From Bacteroidota bacterium (lineage in GTDB: Bacteria > Bacteroidota > Ignavibacteria > Tepidaquicellales > Tepidaquicellaceae), in contig DOWN01000350.1 of the NCBI GenBank assembly GCA_003519545.1, forward strand, positions 1 to 7,190: 7,190 bases of DNA, written 5' to 3'. The notes beneath the pieces are model-generated. The model worked only from the letters and a program-made list of their open reading frames with translations. It searched no databases and was not told where the DNA came from. A program made the position numbers and the translations under genes. This document shows, one piece after another, positions 1 through 5,541 of this stretch (the first letter of the stretch is position 1; every line of letters begins with the position of its first letter).

Positions 1-1319
1 TTTTTGTTCCAAAAACTTTACACAGTGATTTAGTCACTGCTAAAATTTCTAAAGTAAAGTCTAATTATGCTGAAGCAAAATTAATTGATATAATCACTCC
101 ATCACCTTCACGAATCGAACCTTATTGTATGCATTTCGGCGTTTGTGGCGGATGTAAAATCCAGAATTTTAATTATATAAATCAGTTAAAGTTCAAAGAA
201 AATGTTGTTAATGATGCTATAATTAAAATAGGTGAATTTCCTTTTATTCCGGATAATGAATGTCTGAAAAGTCCTCAAACTTTTTTTTATAGAAATAAAA
301 TGGAATTTTCATTTTCCGATGACCTTTGGCTTGATGATCCTGATAACTCTCCCGAAAATAAATTCGCACTCGGGCTTCACGTTCCGGGTTTTCATTCTAA
401 AATTGTTAATATAAAATTTTGTTATCTTCAGTCTGAACTCTCAAATAAAATTTTAAATCTCACTCGTGATTTTTTTGAAGAAAGGAATATCTCAATATAT
501 TCAACAAAAACTCATTCGGGTTATTTAAGATTCTTAATTATAAGGCAGTCTGTTAAAAACAATGAACTAATGGTCAATCTGATTACTTCTGAATTTGACG
601 AAAATTTAATTAATGAATATAAAGATACTTTACTGTTTTACATTCCGGAAATTACAACGTTTATAAATTCTATTTCAACTAAAAAAGCACAAATCGCTGT
701 CAGTGAAAAAGAACATATTTTATTTGGTGACGGAACAATTACGGAATCTCTAACTACAGCATCAGGAAAAACTATCAATTATAATATTTCTCCAAATTCA
801 TTTTTTCAGACAAATACAAATCAGGCTGAAAATCTTTATAAAATTGCCGCTGACTTTCTTGACTTTGATTCTTCCGATAATGTTCTTGATTTATATTGTG
901 GTGCCGGTGCTATCTCACTCTTTATCTCTGACTATGTGAATAAAGTTACAGGAGTAGAACTGGTTGATTCAGCCATAAACGATGCTTTTATGAATGCTGA
1001 AAATAATGGAATTAAAAACTGTAATTTTATAAAATCAGATATAAAAGATTTTCTTTTATCTGAAAAAATAAATGATTATAATAAGATAATTCTTGATCCG
1101 CCTCGTGCCGGATTACATCCTGAAATTTGTAGTATATTAAGTGAAACTAAGATTCAAAAAATTGTGTATATAAGTTGTAATCCTTCAACACAGGCTCGTG
1201 ATCTAAAAATTATCTGTGAAAAAGGAAATTACAGGTTAGGAAGAGTTCAACCGGTTGATATGTTCCCTCACACTTACCATGTGGAAAACGTTGTTGAACT
1301 TTTACCCTGTCAAAATTAA
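1..1319 (+). CDS. rlmD: 23S rRNA (uracil-C5)-methyltransferase, RlmD/RumA family, 5' end outside the window
   Basis: This SAM-dependent enzyme makes 5-methyluridine in 23S rRNA. The frame is open from base 3, giving 438 residues here. Counting from base 3, residues 1-40 are the end of an N-terminal TRAM RNA-binding domain (AEAKLIDIITPSPSRIEP). Next come the [4Fe-4S] ligands Cys42, Cys48 and Cys51 (C-x5-C-x2-C), with Cys140 the likely fourth. The methyltransferase domain shows Gln269 in FFQTN, the SAM loop LDLYCGAGA (295-303), DPPR at 365-368, the catalytic nucleophile Cys392 in SCNPST, and Glu428 in HVENVVEL as the likely base. All catalytic residues are present. The ATG at 129 is not a credible start because it lies between the first and second cluster cysteines. 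Only a few tens of N-terminal residues should be missing. The choice between U1939-specific RlmD and dual-specificity RlmCD cannot be made from sequence alone. TrmA is less likely because it lacks the Fe-S motif. Confidence 0.92.
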   Translation, partial: FVPKTLHSDLVTAKISKVKSNYAEAKLIDIITPSPSRIEPYCMHFGVCGGCKIQNFNYINQLKFKENVVNDAIIKIGEFPFIPDNECLKSPQTFFYRNKMEFSFSDDLWLDDPDNSPENKFALGLHVPGFHSKIVNIKFCYLQSELSNKILNLTRDFFEERNISIYSTKTHSGYLRFLIIRQSVKNNELMVNLITSEFDENLINEYKDTLLFYIPEITTFINSISTKKAQIAVSEKEHILFGDGTITESLTTASGKTINYNISPNSFFQTNTNQAENLYKIAADFLDFDSSDNVLDLYCGAGAISLFISDYVNKVTGVELVDSAINDAFMNAENNGIKNCNFIKSDIKDFLLSEKINDYNKIILDPPRAGLHPEICSILSETKIQKIVYISCNPSTQARDLKIICEKGNYRLGRVQPVDMFPHTYHVENVVELLPCQN

Positions 1320-1340
1320 ATTTCAAAACTAAAGTCTTAT

Positions 1341-1363
1341 GTAGCATATTTCTACTTTTTTTT
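1341..1363 (+). terminator. weak terminator-like hairpin after the methyltransferase gene
   Basis: A 4-bp stem, GTAG (1341-1344) with CTAC (1352-1355), is followed at once by eight Ts (1356-1363), 22 bases after the rlmD stop. An alternative stem pairs AAAGT (1331-1335) with ACTTT (1354-1358). Position and T-tract suit a Rho-independent terminator, but the stem is too short to be convincing in DNA this AT-rich. Confidence 0.22.
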
Positions 1364-1386
1364 ATTACAAAATTGAAAATAAACTA

Positions 1387-1392
1387 AAGGAG
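1387..1392 (+). promoter_or_regulatory. Shine-Dalgarno sequence of porX
   Basis: AAGGAG lies five bases upstream of the ATG at 1398, within AAAGGAGA. It decides the start in favour of 1398 over the in-frame ATG at 1416 (MNNKILW). It is the strongest ribosome binding site in the window; tsaE, panC and panD have none, as is usual in Bacteroidota. Confidence 0.75.
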
Positions 1393-1397
1393 AAATT

Positions 1398-2975
1398 ATG
1401 CTTCAAAATTATTTTATGAATAATAAAATTTTATGGGTTGATGATGAAATTGACCTCTTGAAATCAAATATATTATTCCTCAAACAAAAAGGTTATGAAG
1501 TTGAGGAAGCAAATAATGGCGAAGATGCCGTTAGTCTTATTAAATCTAAAGATTTTGACCTTGTATTTATGGATGAGATGATGCCGGGTATGGGTGGTCT
1601 TGAAACTTTAATAAAACTTAAAGATATCAAACCTGCTTTGCCTGTTGTTATGGTTACCAAAAATGAAACCGAGTCTTTAATGGAAGATGCAATCGGAAAG
1701 AAAATTTCTGATTACTTGATTAAACCTGTTAACCCGAATCAGTTATTACTCGTTTGTAAAAAAATTCTCGATTCACAAAAATTAAAAGGTGACAGATTAT
1801 CACGTGATTATATTCAGGAGTTCAATAACACTTCTATGCAACTTATGGAAAACCCTGATTGGAAAGATTGGATTGATATTTATGTAAAACTCACCTCAAC
1901 AGAAGTTGAAATGGATACTCATCCCGAACTTGGTCTCAGACAAACTCTTCTCGATCAGAAAAAAGAATGTAATATTGAGTTCTCAAAATATGTTGAAAAA
2001 AATTATAAGGACTGGGTTAACTCAACCGAAGATAAACCTGTGTTCTCAAATGAAATAATGGAGAAATATGTTTTTCGAAAACTTGATTCTTCTAAATCTG
2101 TTTTCTTCTTTTTAATAGATTGTATGAGATTAGATCAGTGGCTTGAAATGGAAAAATTTCTTCATCAGTATTTTAAAATATCTAAGGATTATTATTATTC
2201 ACTTTTACCAACAGCAACTCCATACAGTAGAAATGCCATCTTTGCAGGGCTTTATCCTTCTGAACTTGAAAAACATTATCCGGATTTATGGAATAAAGAT
2301 GATGATAACGAAAACAGCAAAAATAATTACGAAAAAGATTTCCTTGCAAAATTAATTGAAAGAAAAAAAATTAAACTTAGAAACGATTTTAAATATACTA
2401 AGATAATGGATTCTGATTTCAGCAGAGGCATCGAAAATAAAATTCAAACTTTTACAAATAATCACCTTAATACAATTGTTATAAATTTTATTGATATGAT
2501 GGTTCACTCAAGAAGTGATTATGCTATTCTTAAAGAAATTGCTCCGGATGAATCTGCATTCCGTTCACTCACAAGTTCATGGTTTGAACATTCATCTTTT
2601 TTCGGAATGTTAAGACAACTCGCAAATAAACCTGATGTAAAAATTGTAATCACTACAGATCACGGAAGTATTCGCTGTCTTCACGGAGTTAAAGCACTTG
2701 GCGATAGGGAATCATCTCCAAACCTCAGATATAAATACGGAAGAAATGTTAAAGCCGAACCAAGAAATGCAATGATGATAACGAGACCATCTGAATATAA
2801 ATTACCGGTAAGAAACGGTATGGTAAATTATATTATCGCAAAAGAAGATTATTATTTTGTTTATCCTACTGATTACCATAAATTTTTAAATCAGTATAAT
2901 GATACGTTCCAACACGGCGGAATTTCACTCGATGAAATGATCCTCCCCGTTATCGAACTCGAACCAAAAATGTAA
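1398..2975 (+). CDS. porX: PorX-type response regulator with C-terminal PglZ phosphatase-fold domain
   Basis: This is the cytoplasmic response regulator that, with a PorY-type histidine kinase, controls the type IX secretion system in Bacteroidota. The 525-residue length and architecture match the family. Residues 9-125 are a CheY-like receiver with acidic pocket Asp15/Asp16, phospho-acceptor Asp59 in MDEMMPGMGG, Thr87, and Lys109 in the KP motif. A mostly helical linker follows (about 126-230), then a PglZ/alkaline-phosphatase-fold domain (about 232-525). A full metal and nucleophile set can be proposed: Asp241 (LIDCMRLDQW), Thr272 (LPTATPYSRNA), Asp366 and His370 (FIDMMVH), Asp421/His422 (TTDHGS) and His506 (QHGGISLDE). 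In the literature the Porphyromonas gingivalis protein is reported to bind zinc and cleave oligonucleotides, with phospho-Asp58 and Thr271; the +1 offset here fits. Residues 299-313 form an Asp/Asn/Lys-rich, probably flexible loop. No kinase or sigma factor gene is adjacent. It could act in a T9SS circuit or in a broader signalling role. Confidence 0.92.
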   Translation: MLQNYFMNNKILWVDDEIDLLKSNILFLKQKGYEVEEANNGEDAVSLIKSKDFDLVFMDEMMPGMGGLETLIKLKDIKPALPVVMVTKNETESLMEDAIGKKISDYLIKPVNPNQLLLVCKKILDSQKLKGDRLSRDYIQEFNNTSMQLMENPDWKDWIDIYVKLTSTEVEMDTHPELGLRQTLLDQKKECNIEFSKYVEKNYKDWVNSTEDKPVFSNEIMEKYVFRKLDSSKSVFFFLIDCMRLDQWLEMEKFLHQYFKISKDYYYSLLPTATPYSRNAIFAGLYPSELEKHYPDLWNKDDDNENSKNNYEKDFLAKLIERKKIKLRNDFKYTKIMDSDFSRGIENKIQTFTNNHLNTIVINFIDMMVHSRSDYAILKEIAPDESAFRSLTSSWFEHSSFFGMLRQLANKPDVKIVITTDHGSIRCLHGVKALGDRESSPNLRYKYGRNVKAEPRNAMMITRPSEYKLPVRNGMVNYIIAKEDYYFVYPTDYHKFLNQYNDTFQHGGISLDEMILPVIELEPKM

Positions 2976-3001
2976 ACAAATTTTTAAATTCCCAAAATTA
3001 G

Positions 3002-3048
3002 TCCCCCTTTGGAAGCCTGTCCCGATTTATCGGGAGGGGTTAGGGGGA
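3002..3048 (+). repeat. CCCCC/GGGGG inverted repeat containing a nested hairpin
   Basis: TCCCCCT (3002-3008) pairs perfectly with AGGGGGA (3042-3048). Between the arms sits the 20-bp hairpin element at 3016-3035. Without those 20 bases the sequence reads as an uninterrupted CCCCCTTTGGAAGGGGGTTA-type repeat ending in GGGGGA, a form that recalls dispersed intergenic repeats in this bacterial group (from memory, not searched). It begins 27 bases after the porX stop. No T-tract follows, so it is not a typical terminator. Confidence 0.7.
3016..3035 (+). repeat. 20-bp hairpin element, copy 1
   Basis: CCTG foot followed by TCCCGA-TTTA-TCGGGA (perfect 6-bp stem, 3020-3035). It lies in the loop of the 3002-3048 inverted repeat. 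Confidence 0.75.
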
Positions 3049-3097
3049 GGATTTAAACGCCTACGAATTTTTGCCTAATTAAAACCAATCCCTCTCC

Positions 3098-3127
3098 CGC
3101 AGGAGTCTCTTGCAAGAGACTCCTGCG
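3098..3127 (+). repeat. 30-bp perfect palindrome in unit A
   Basis: The left arm CGCAGGAGTCTCTTG (3098-3112) is the exact reverse complement of the right arm (3113-3127), with no spacer between them. As DNA it can extrude a cruciform, and as RNA it would form a long GC-containing hairpin on either strand. No T-tract follows. Confidence 0.9.
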
Positions 3128-3172
3128 AAAATAAGAAAACGGATTGTCATTCTGAGGGAATGCAACGACTCG

Positions 3173-3192
3173 CTTGTCCCGACTTGTCGGGA
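3173..3192 (+). repeat. 20-bp hairpin element, copy 2
   Basis: CTTG foot followed by TCCCGA-CTTG-TCGGGA (perfect 6-bp stem, 3177-3192). It separates GACTCG from AAGAATCCC inside unit A. Confidence 0.75.
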
Positions 3193-3214
3193 AAGAATCC
3201 CTAAATTATTTGTC

Positions 3215-3235
3215 ATTGCAGGCTTGACCCGCAAT
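3215..3235 (+). repeat. ATTGCRGG/CCCGCAAT hairpin, uninterrupted form
   Basis: ATTGCAGG (3215-3222), loop CTTGA, CCCGCAAT (3228-3235): an 8-bp stem with one A/C mismatch. It corresponds to 3374-3415 in unit B, where the same loop is interrupted by a 20-bp hairpin element. This copy therefore serves as the empty-site control. Confidence 0.75.
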
Positions 3236-3257
3236 CTCTAATAATCATTCCCTCTCC

Positions 3258-3287
3258 CGCAGGAGTCTCCTGCAAGGGACTCCTGCG
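3258..3287 (+). repeat. 30-bp imperfect palindrome in unit B
   Basis: Same palindrome as 3098-3127 with one mismatch near the apex and one position that would be a G-U wobble in RNA. The left part (3259-3273) has become a second palindrome on its own, GCAGGAG-T-CTCCTGC, so two hairpins compete. Confidence 0.8.
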
Positions 3288-3331
3288 AAAATAAGAAAAC
3301 CGAATGTCATTCTGAGGAATGCAACGACTCG

Positions 3332-3351
3332 CTTGTCCCGACTTGTCGGGA
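3332..3351 (+). repeat. 20-bp hairpin element, copy 3
   Basis: Identical in all 20 bases to copy 2 (3173-3192) and at the same position inside unit B. It was therefore probably duplicated with the unit, not inserted separately. Confidence 0.75.
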
Positions 3352-3373
3352 AAGAATCCCTAAATTCTTTTTC

Positions 3374-3415
3374 ATTGCGGGCTTAGCCTGTCCCGATTCA
3401 TCGGGAACCCGCAAT
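3374..3415 (+). repeat. ATTGCGGG/CCCGCAAT hairpin, interrupted form
   Basis: ATTGCGGG (3374-3381) pairs perfectly with CCCGCAAT (3408-3415). The loop holds the complete 20-bp hairpin element at 3387-3406, giving a hairpin nested in a hairpin. Compare the uninterrupted copy at 3215-3235. Confidence 0.8.
3387..3406 (+). repeat. 20-bp hairpin element, copy 4
   Basis: CCTG foot followed by TCCCGA-TTCA-TCGGGA (perfect 6-bp stem, 3391-3406). Present in unit B and absent from the matching place in unit A. Confidence 0.8.
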
Positions 3416-3427
3416 CTCTAAATAATC

Positions 3428-3626
3428 TTTCCCTCTCCCTAATGAGTCTTCCTCACTTATCTCCCTCGATGTCTCCTTCTAACACATTTTAATTAAACCA
3501 ATTTTAAAAATCTCTCCTCACTCCTTAACCCTTTCAATTGAAATTAATTCATACAATAATTATTTTATCCCTGCTAAAGTCTTTCTCAATTTTTATAAAC
3601 ATTTCTTTCTAAATCCCATTTTCTAA
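3428..3626 (+). other. gene-free leader region upstream of tsaE
   Basis: No gene is visible. The first ~115 bases are strongly pyrimidine-rich on this strand; the rest is AT-rich. The promoter of the five-gene run should lie here. One possible match is TTGAAA (3538-3543), a 17-base spacer, then TATTTT (3561-3566), but such matches are expected by chance in this composition. No Bacteroidota-type TAnnTTTG box was found, because TTTG does not occur in this stretch. No Shine-Dalgarno sequence precedes 3627. Confidence 0.45.
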
Positions 3627-4049
3627 ATGTCTAAACATATTTCCAAAAGCGAATCGGATACTATCAATCTTGGAATGAAATTTGCCTCCTCACTTTCTCA
3701 AGGCGACATAATCGGCTTATCGGGTGATCTCGGAACCGGCAAAACTCATTTTGTTAAAGGCATTTGTGAATATTTCAACGTAGTTGATAATGTAAACAGC
3801 CCCACTTTCCTTATTGTGAACGAATATTCCGCAATGAAAGATAACCACTTTTTTGAAATTTATCACTTCGATTTATACCGTATAAAAACTACAAATGAAT
3901 TAATTAATCTTGGACTTGATAACTATTTTAATAAAAACGCTATAGTTTTAGTCGAGTGGATTGAAAACGCTGAAAATTTTATTTCTCCGAACTATTTTGT
4001 TAAATTTTCTCACGGGGCAGATGAAAATGAAAGGATTATCGAGTTCTAA
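3627..4049 (+). CDS. tsaE: tRNA t6A37 biosynthesis ATPase TsaE
   Basis: TsaE (YjeE) is the small ATPase that cycles the TsaB-TsaD complex during threonylcarbamoylation of A37 in ANN-decoding tRNAs. It acts in the cytoplasm. The 140 residues match the usual family length. The P-loop is GDLGTGKT (33-40), with Lys39/Thr40 binding ATP and magnesium. SPTF (58-61) corresponds to the conserved switch segment, followed by HFDLYR (80-85), containing the Walker-B-like Asp82, and VEW (109-111). The ATG at 3627 has no Shine-Dalgarno sequence, but it gives the expected short N-terminus, 32 residues before the P-loop. The stop overlaps the tsaB start by one base (TAATG), so the two are likely translationally coupled. 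This is the first gene of the five-gene run. From memory, porX and tsaE are neighbours in many Bacteroidota; here 651 bases separate them. Confidence 0.95.
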   Translation: MSKHISKSESDTINLGMKFASSLSQGDIIGLSGDLGTGKTHFVKGICEYFNVVDNVNSPTFLIVNEYSAMKDNHFFEIYHFDLYRIKTTNELINLGLDNYFNKNAIVLVEWIENAENFISPNYFVKFSHGADENERIIEF

Positions 4050-4684
4050 TGAAAATTTTATTAATTAACTGTTCATCTGATATTCCTGAATTCGCAATCG
4101 CTGAAAATAATCAGTTAATTGTAAATGAAAAAATGGATAGAGATAGTAATGCAGATTCGTTAATTTACAGTTTAAATAATAGTTTAAGAAAAAATAATCT
4201 GTTCAAAAACAAACTGTTCTTTAATAATTTTGATTTTGTTTCAGTTTCTAATGGACCGGGTTCATTTACCGGGTTAAGAGTTGCTCTTTCGGTTGCTAAA
4301 GGTTTATGCTACGCAGGGAATCAGAAATTAATTCTTATCTCATCTCTTGATATAATCGCTCAGTCCTTTTTGGATTCTGAAAAAAATTACAATCGTGATT
4401 TTATTGCTGTTATTCCTTCTAATATGAAATCAGGAGATATGTATTTCGCAGTTTATAATTCTAACAACGGTCTTATAAATAAAATTTCGGATTATGGAAT
4501 TGATAATTTGCAAAACCTACAAAATCAAAATTTACAAATTACAGAAAAAACAGGAAACGAAATGTTGTCTCAGTTAAAATTAACATTAGTTAGAATTGAT
4601 AATAATAATTTTGATGATGTATTTACTTCTGAACCGTTTTATTTAAAAGAGTTCGTTCCATTAAAATCTAAAGGTGAAAAATAA
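4049..4684 (+). CDS. tsaB: tRNA t6A37 biosynthesis scaffold protein TsaB
   Basis: TsaB (YeaZ) is the actin/ASKHA-fold partner of TsaD in the t6A synthase. It is not itself catalytic, but it holds TsaD and the TsaE ATPase together. The hallmark GPGSFTGLR lies at residues 69-77, followed by VALSVAKGL, the TsaD-contacting helix region. The N-terminal MKILLINCSS strand matches the family opening MxILxIDTS with Asp replaced by Asn. At 211 residues it is slightly shorter than the E. coli protein, and the C-terminal part is the least conserved. Residues 154-163 are a low-complexity Gln/Asn/Leu run. It is likely coupled to tsaE by the one-base overlap and is followed by accD after only two bases. The third partner, tsaD, is not in the window. 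Confidence 0.93.
   Translation: MKILLINCSSDIPEFAIAENNQLIVNEKMDRDSNADSLIYSLNNSLRKNNLFKNKLFFNNFDFVSVSNGPGSFTGLRVALSVAKGLCYAGNQKLILISSLDIIAQSFLDSEKNYNRDFIAVIPSNMKSGDMYFAVYNSNNGLINKISDYGIDNLQNLQNQNLQITEKTGNEMLSQLKLTLVRIDNNNFDDVFTSEPFYLKEFVPLKSKGEK
4671..4676 (+). promoter_or_regulatory. possible Shine-Dalgarno sequence of accD
   Basis: AAGGTG sits ten bases upstream of the accD ATG at 4687, inside the last codons of tsaB. It is a partial match at a slightly long spacing, and is the only SD-like site within the operon. Confidence 0.35.
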
Positions 4685-4686
4685 TT

Positions 4687-5529
4687 ATGGCTTGGTTTAA
4701 AAGAAAATCGGAAAATATAAAAACTGATGAACCTAAAAAAGGCGTCTCTGATGGTTCATGGATTAAATGTGAAAAATGTGGTGAACTTATGCACAAAAAA
4801 CAATGGGAATCAAATTTTTATACTTGCATCAAATGCGGGTTTCATTTCAGAATCGGAAGCGATGAATACATAAAAATTTTACTTGATGATGATACTTTCA
4901 AAGAATTTGATAAAAAAATGAGATCAGTTGACCCTTTGAATTTTTCTGATACAAAACCATATAAATCACGTATTGAAGAAACAATAAGTAAGACCGGACT
5001 TTACGACGCAATTAAAACCGGCACCGGTAAATTAAACGGAACAGATGTTGTTCTCGGATGTATGGATTTTGCTTTTATTGGCGGAAGTATGGGAAGCGTT
5101 GTTGGTGAAAAAATTTCAAGGGCAATTGATAAATCCATAAAAACAAAAAATCCTTTGATAATAATTTCTTCAAGCGGTGGTGCAAGAATGATGGAAGGTG
5201 TCGTCTCTCTGATGCAACTCGCCAAAACAAGTTCTAAACTTGCCAAACTTGATGAAGAAAAAATTCCTTACATATCAATTTTAACAAATCCCACCACGGG
5301 TGGTGCAAGTGCGTCTTTCTCTATGCTCGGTGATATTAATATCGCAGAACCTGATGCTCTTATTGCTTTTGCAGGTCCACGTGTCGTAAAACAGGCAACT
5401 GGTAAAGATTTACCGAAAGGTTTCCAAAAATCTGAATTTTTACTTGAAAAAGGTTTTGTTGATTTAATTGTTGAACGTAAAGATTTAAAATCTAAAATTT
5501 CTCAATTACTGAATTTAATTAAAAACTGA
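4687..5529 (+). CDS. accD: acetyl-CoA carboxylase carboxyltransferase subunit beta
   Basis: AccD forms the carboxyltransferase with AccA and moves the carboxyl group from biotinylated BCCP to acetyl-CoA, giving malonyl-CoA for fatty acid synthesis. An N-terminal four-cysteine zinc ribbon is complete: Cys28, Cys31, Cys47, Cys50. The crotonase-fold carboxyltransferase domain carries the two glycine-rich oxyanion/CoA motifs: GGARMMEG (164-171) and PTTGGAS (202-208). AGPRVV follows at 229-234, with a C-terminal LPKGFQKSEFLLEKGFVDLIV segment typical of AccD. The 280 residues fit the family, and no AccA domain is fused. The start MAWFKRK is the usual AccD opening. It lies two bases after tsaB and 12 before panC. 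Its substrate contains the CoA whose precursor is made by the next two genes. accA, accB and accC are not here. Confidence 0.96.
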   Translation: MAWFKRKSENIKTDEPKKGVSDGSWIKCEKCGELMHKKQWESNFYTCIKCGFHFRIGSDEYIKILLDDDTFKEFDKKMRSVDPLNFSDTKPYKSRIEETISKTGLYDAIKTGTGKLNGTDVVLGCMDFAFIGGSMGSVVGEKISRAIDKSIKTKNPLIIISSSGGARMMEGVVSLMQLAKTSSKLAKLDEEKIPYISILTNPTTGGASASFSMLGDINIAEPDALIAFAGPRVVKQATGKDLPKGFQKSEFLLEKGFVDLIVERKDLKSKISQLLNLIKN

Positions 5530-5541
5530 TTTAATTTTTTT

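Larger units (their letters stand above)
3087..3246 (+). repeat. long composite direct repeat, unit A (160 bp)
   Basis: The first of two tandem units. Aligned with unit B (3247-3427) it differs by about eight substitutions, two single-base indels and one 21-base length difference, so outside that insertion the two are roughly 95% identical (counted by eye). In order it contains a 30-bp perfect palindrome, a CATTC/GAATG mini-hairpin (3148-3162), a 20-bp hairpin element (3173-3192), and an ATTGC/GCAAT hairpin (3215-3235). No open reading frame of note runs through it. Confidence 0.88.
3247..3427 (+). repeat. long composite direct repeat, unit B (181 bp)
   Basis: The second tandem unit, directly abutting unit A. 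The 21-base length excess is explained by one additional 20-bp hairpin element plus one base at 3387-3406. The 30-bp palindrome has decayed slightly here. A further start of the unit (CCCTCTCCCT, 3430-3439) follows and then loses similarity, which suggests a truncated third copy. Confidence 0.88.

Noticed and set aside
129..131. ATG at 129 as start of the methyltransferase
   Set aside because: It falls inside the iron-sulfur motif, and the frame is open and family-like upstream to the left edge.
1416..1418. Alternative porX start at the second ATG (MNNKILWVDDE)
   Set aside because: It would fit the receiver domain, but the Shine-Dalgarno sequence is correctly spaced only for 1398.
2143..2355. 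Small + strand open frame inside porX
   Set aside because: Out-of-frame shadow of porX with no start signal and no recognisable protein.
1398..2975. Type IX secretion gene cluster
   Set aside because: Only porX is present; no T9SS structural or kinase genes occur in the window.
3002..3048. Rho-independent terminator of porX
   Set aside because: A stem is present, but no T-tract follows on either strand, and the structure matches dispersed repeats better.
3087..3427. CRISPR array
   Set aside because: Only two long units with a 160-bp period and palindromic content throughout; no short constant repeats separated by unique spacers, and no cas genes.
3087..3427. Insertion sequence or transposase relic
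   Set aside because: No transposase-like coding sequence in any frame and no terminal inverted repeats bounding the two units.
3538..3566. Sigma-70-like promoter TTGAAA-17-TATTTT before tsaE
   Set aside because: Position is reasonable, but the -10 match is poor and the DNA so AT-rich that chance matches are expected; mentioned only as a possibility.
5001..5246. Minus-strand open frame inside accD
   Set aside because: Antisense shadow across the conserved glycine-rich region; no family resemblance.
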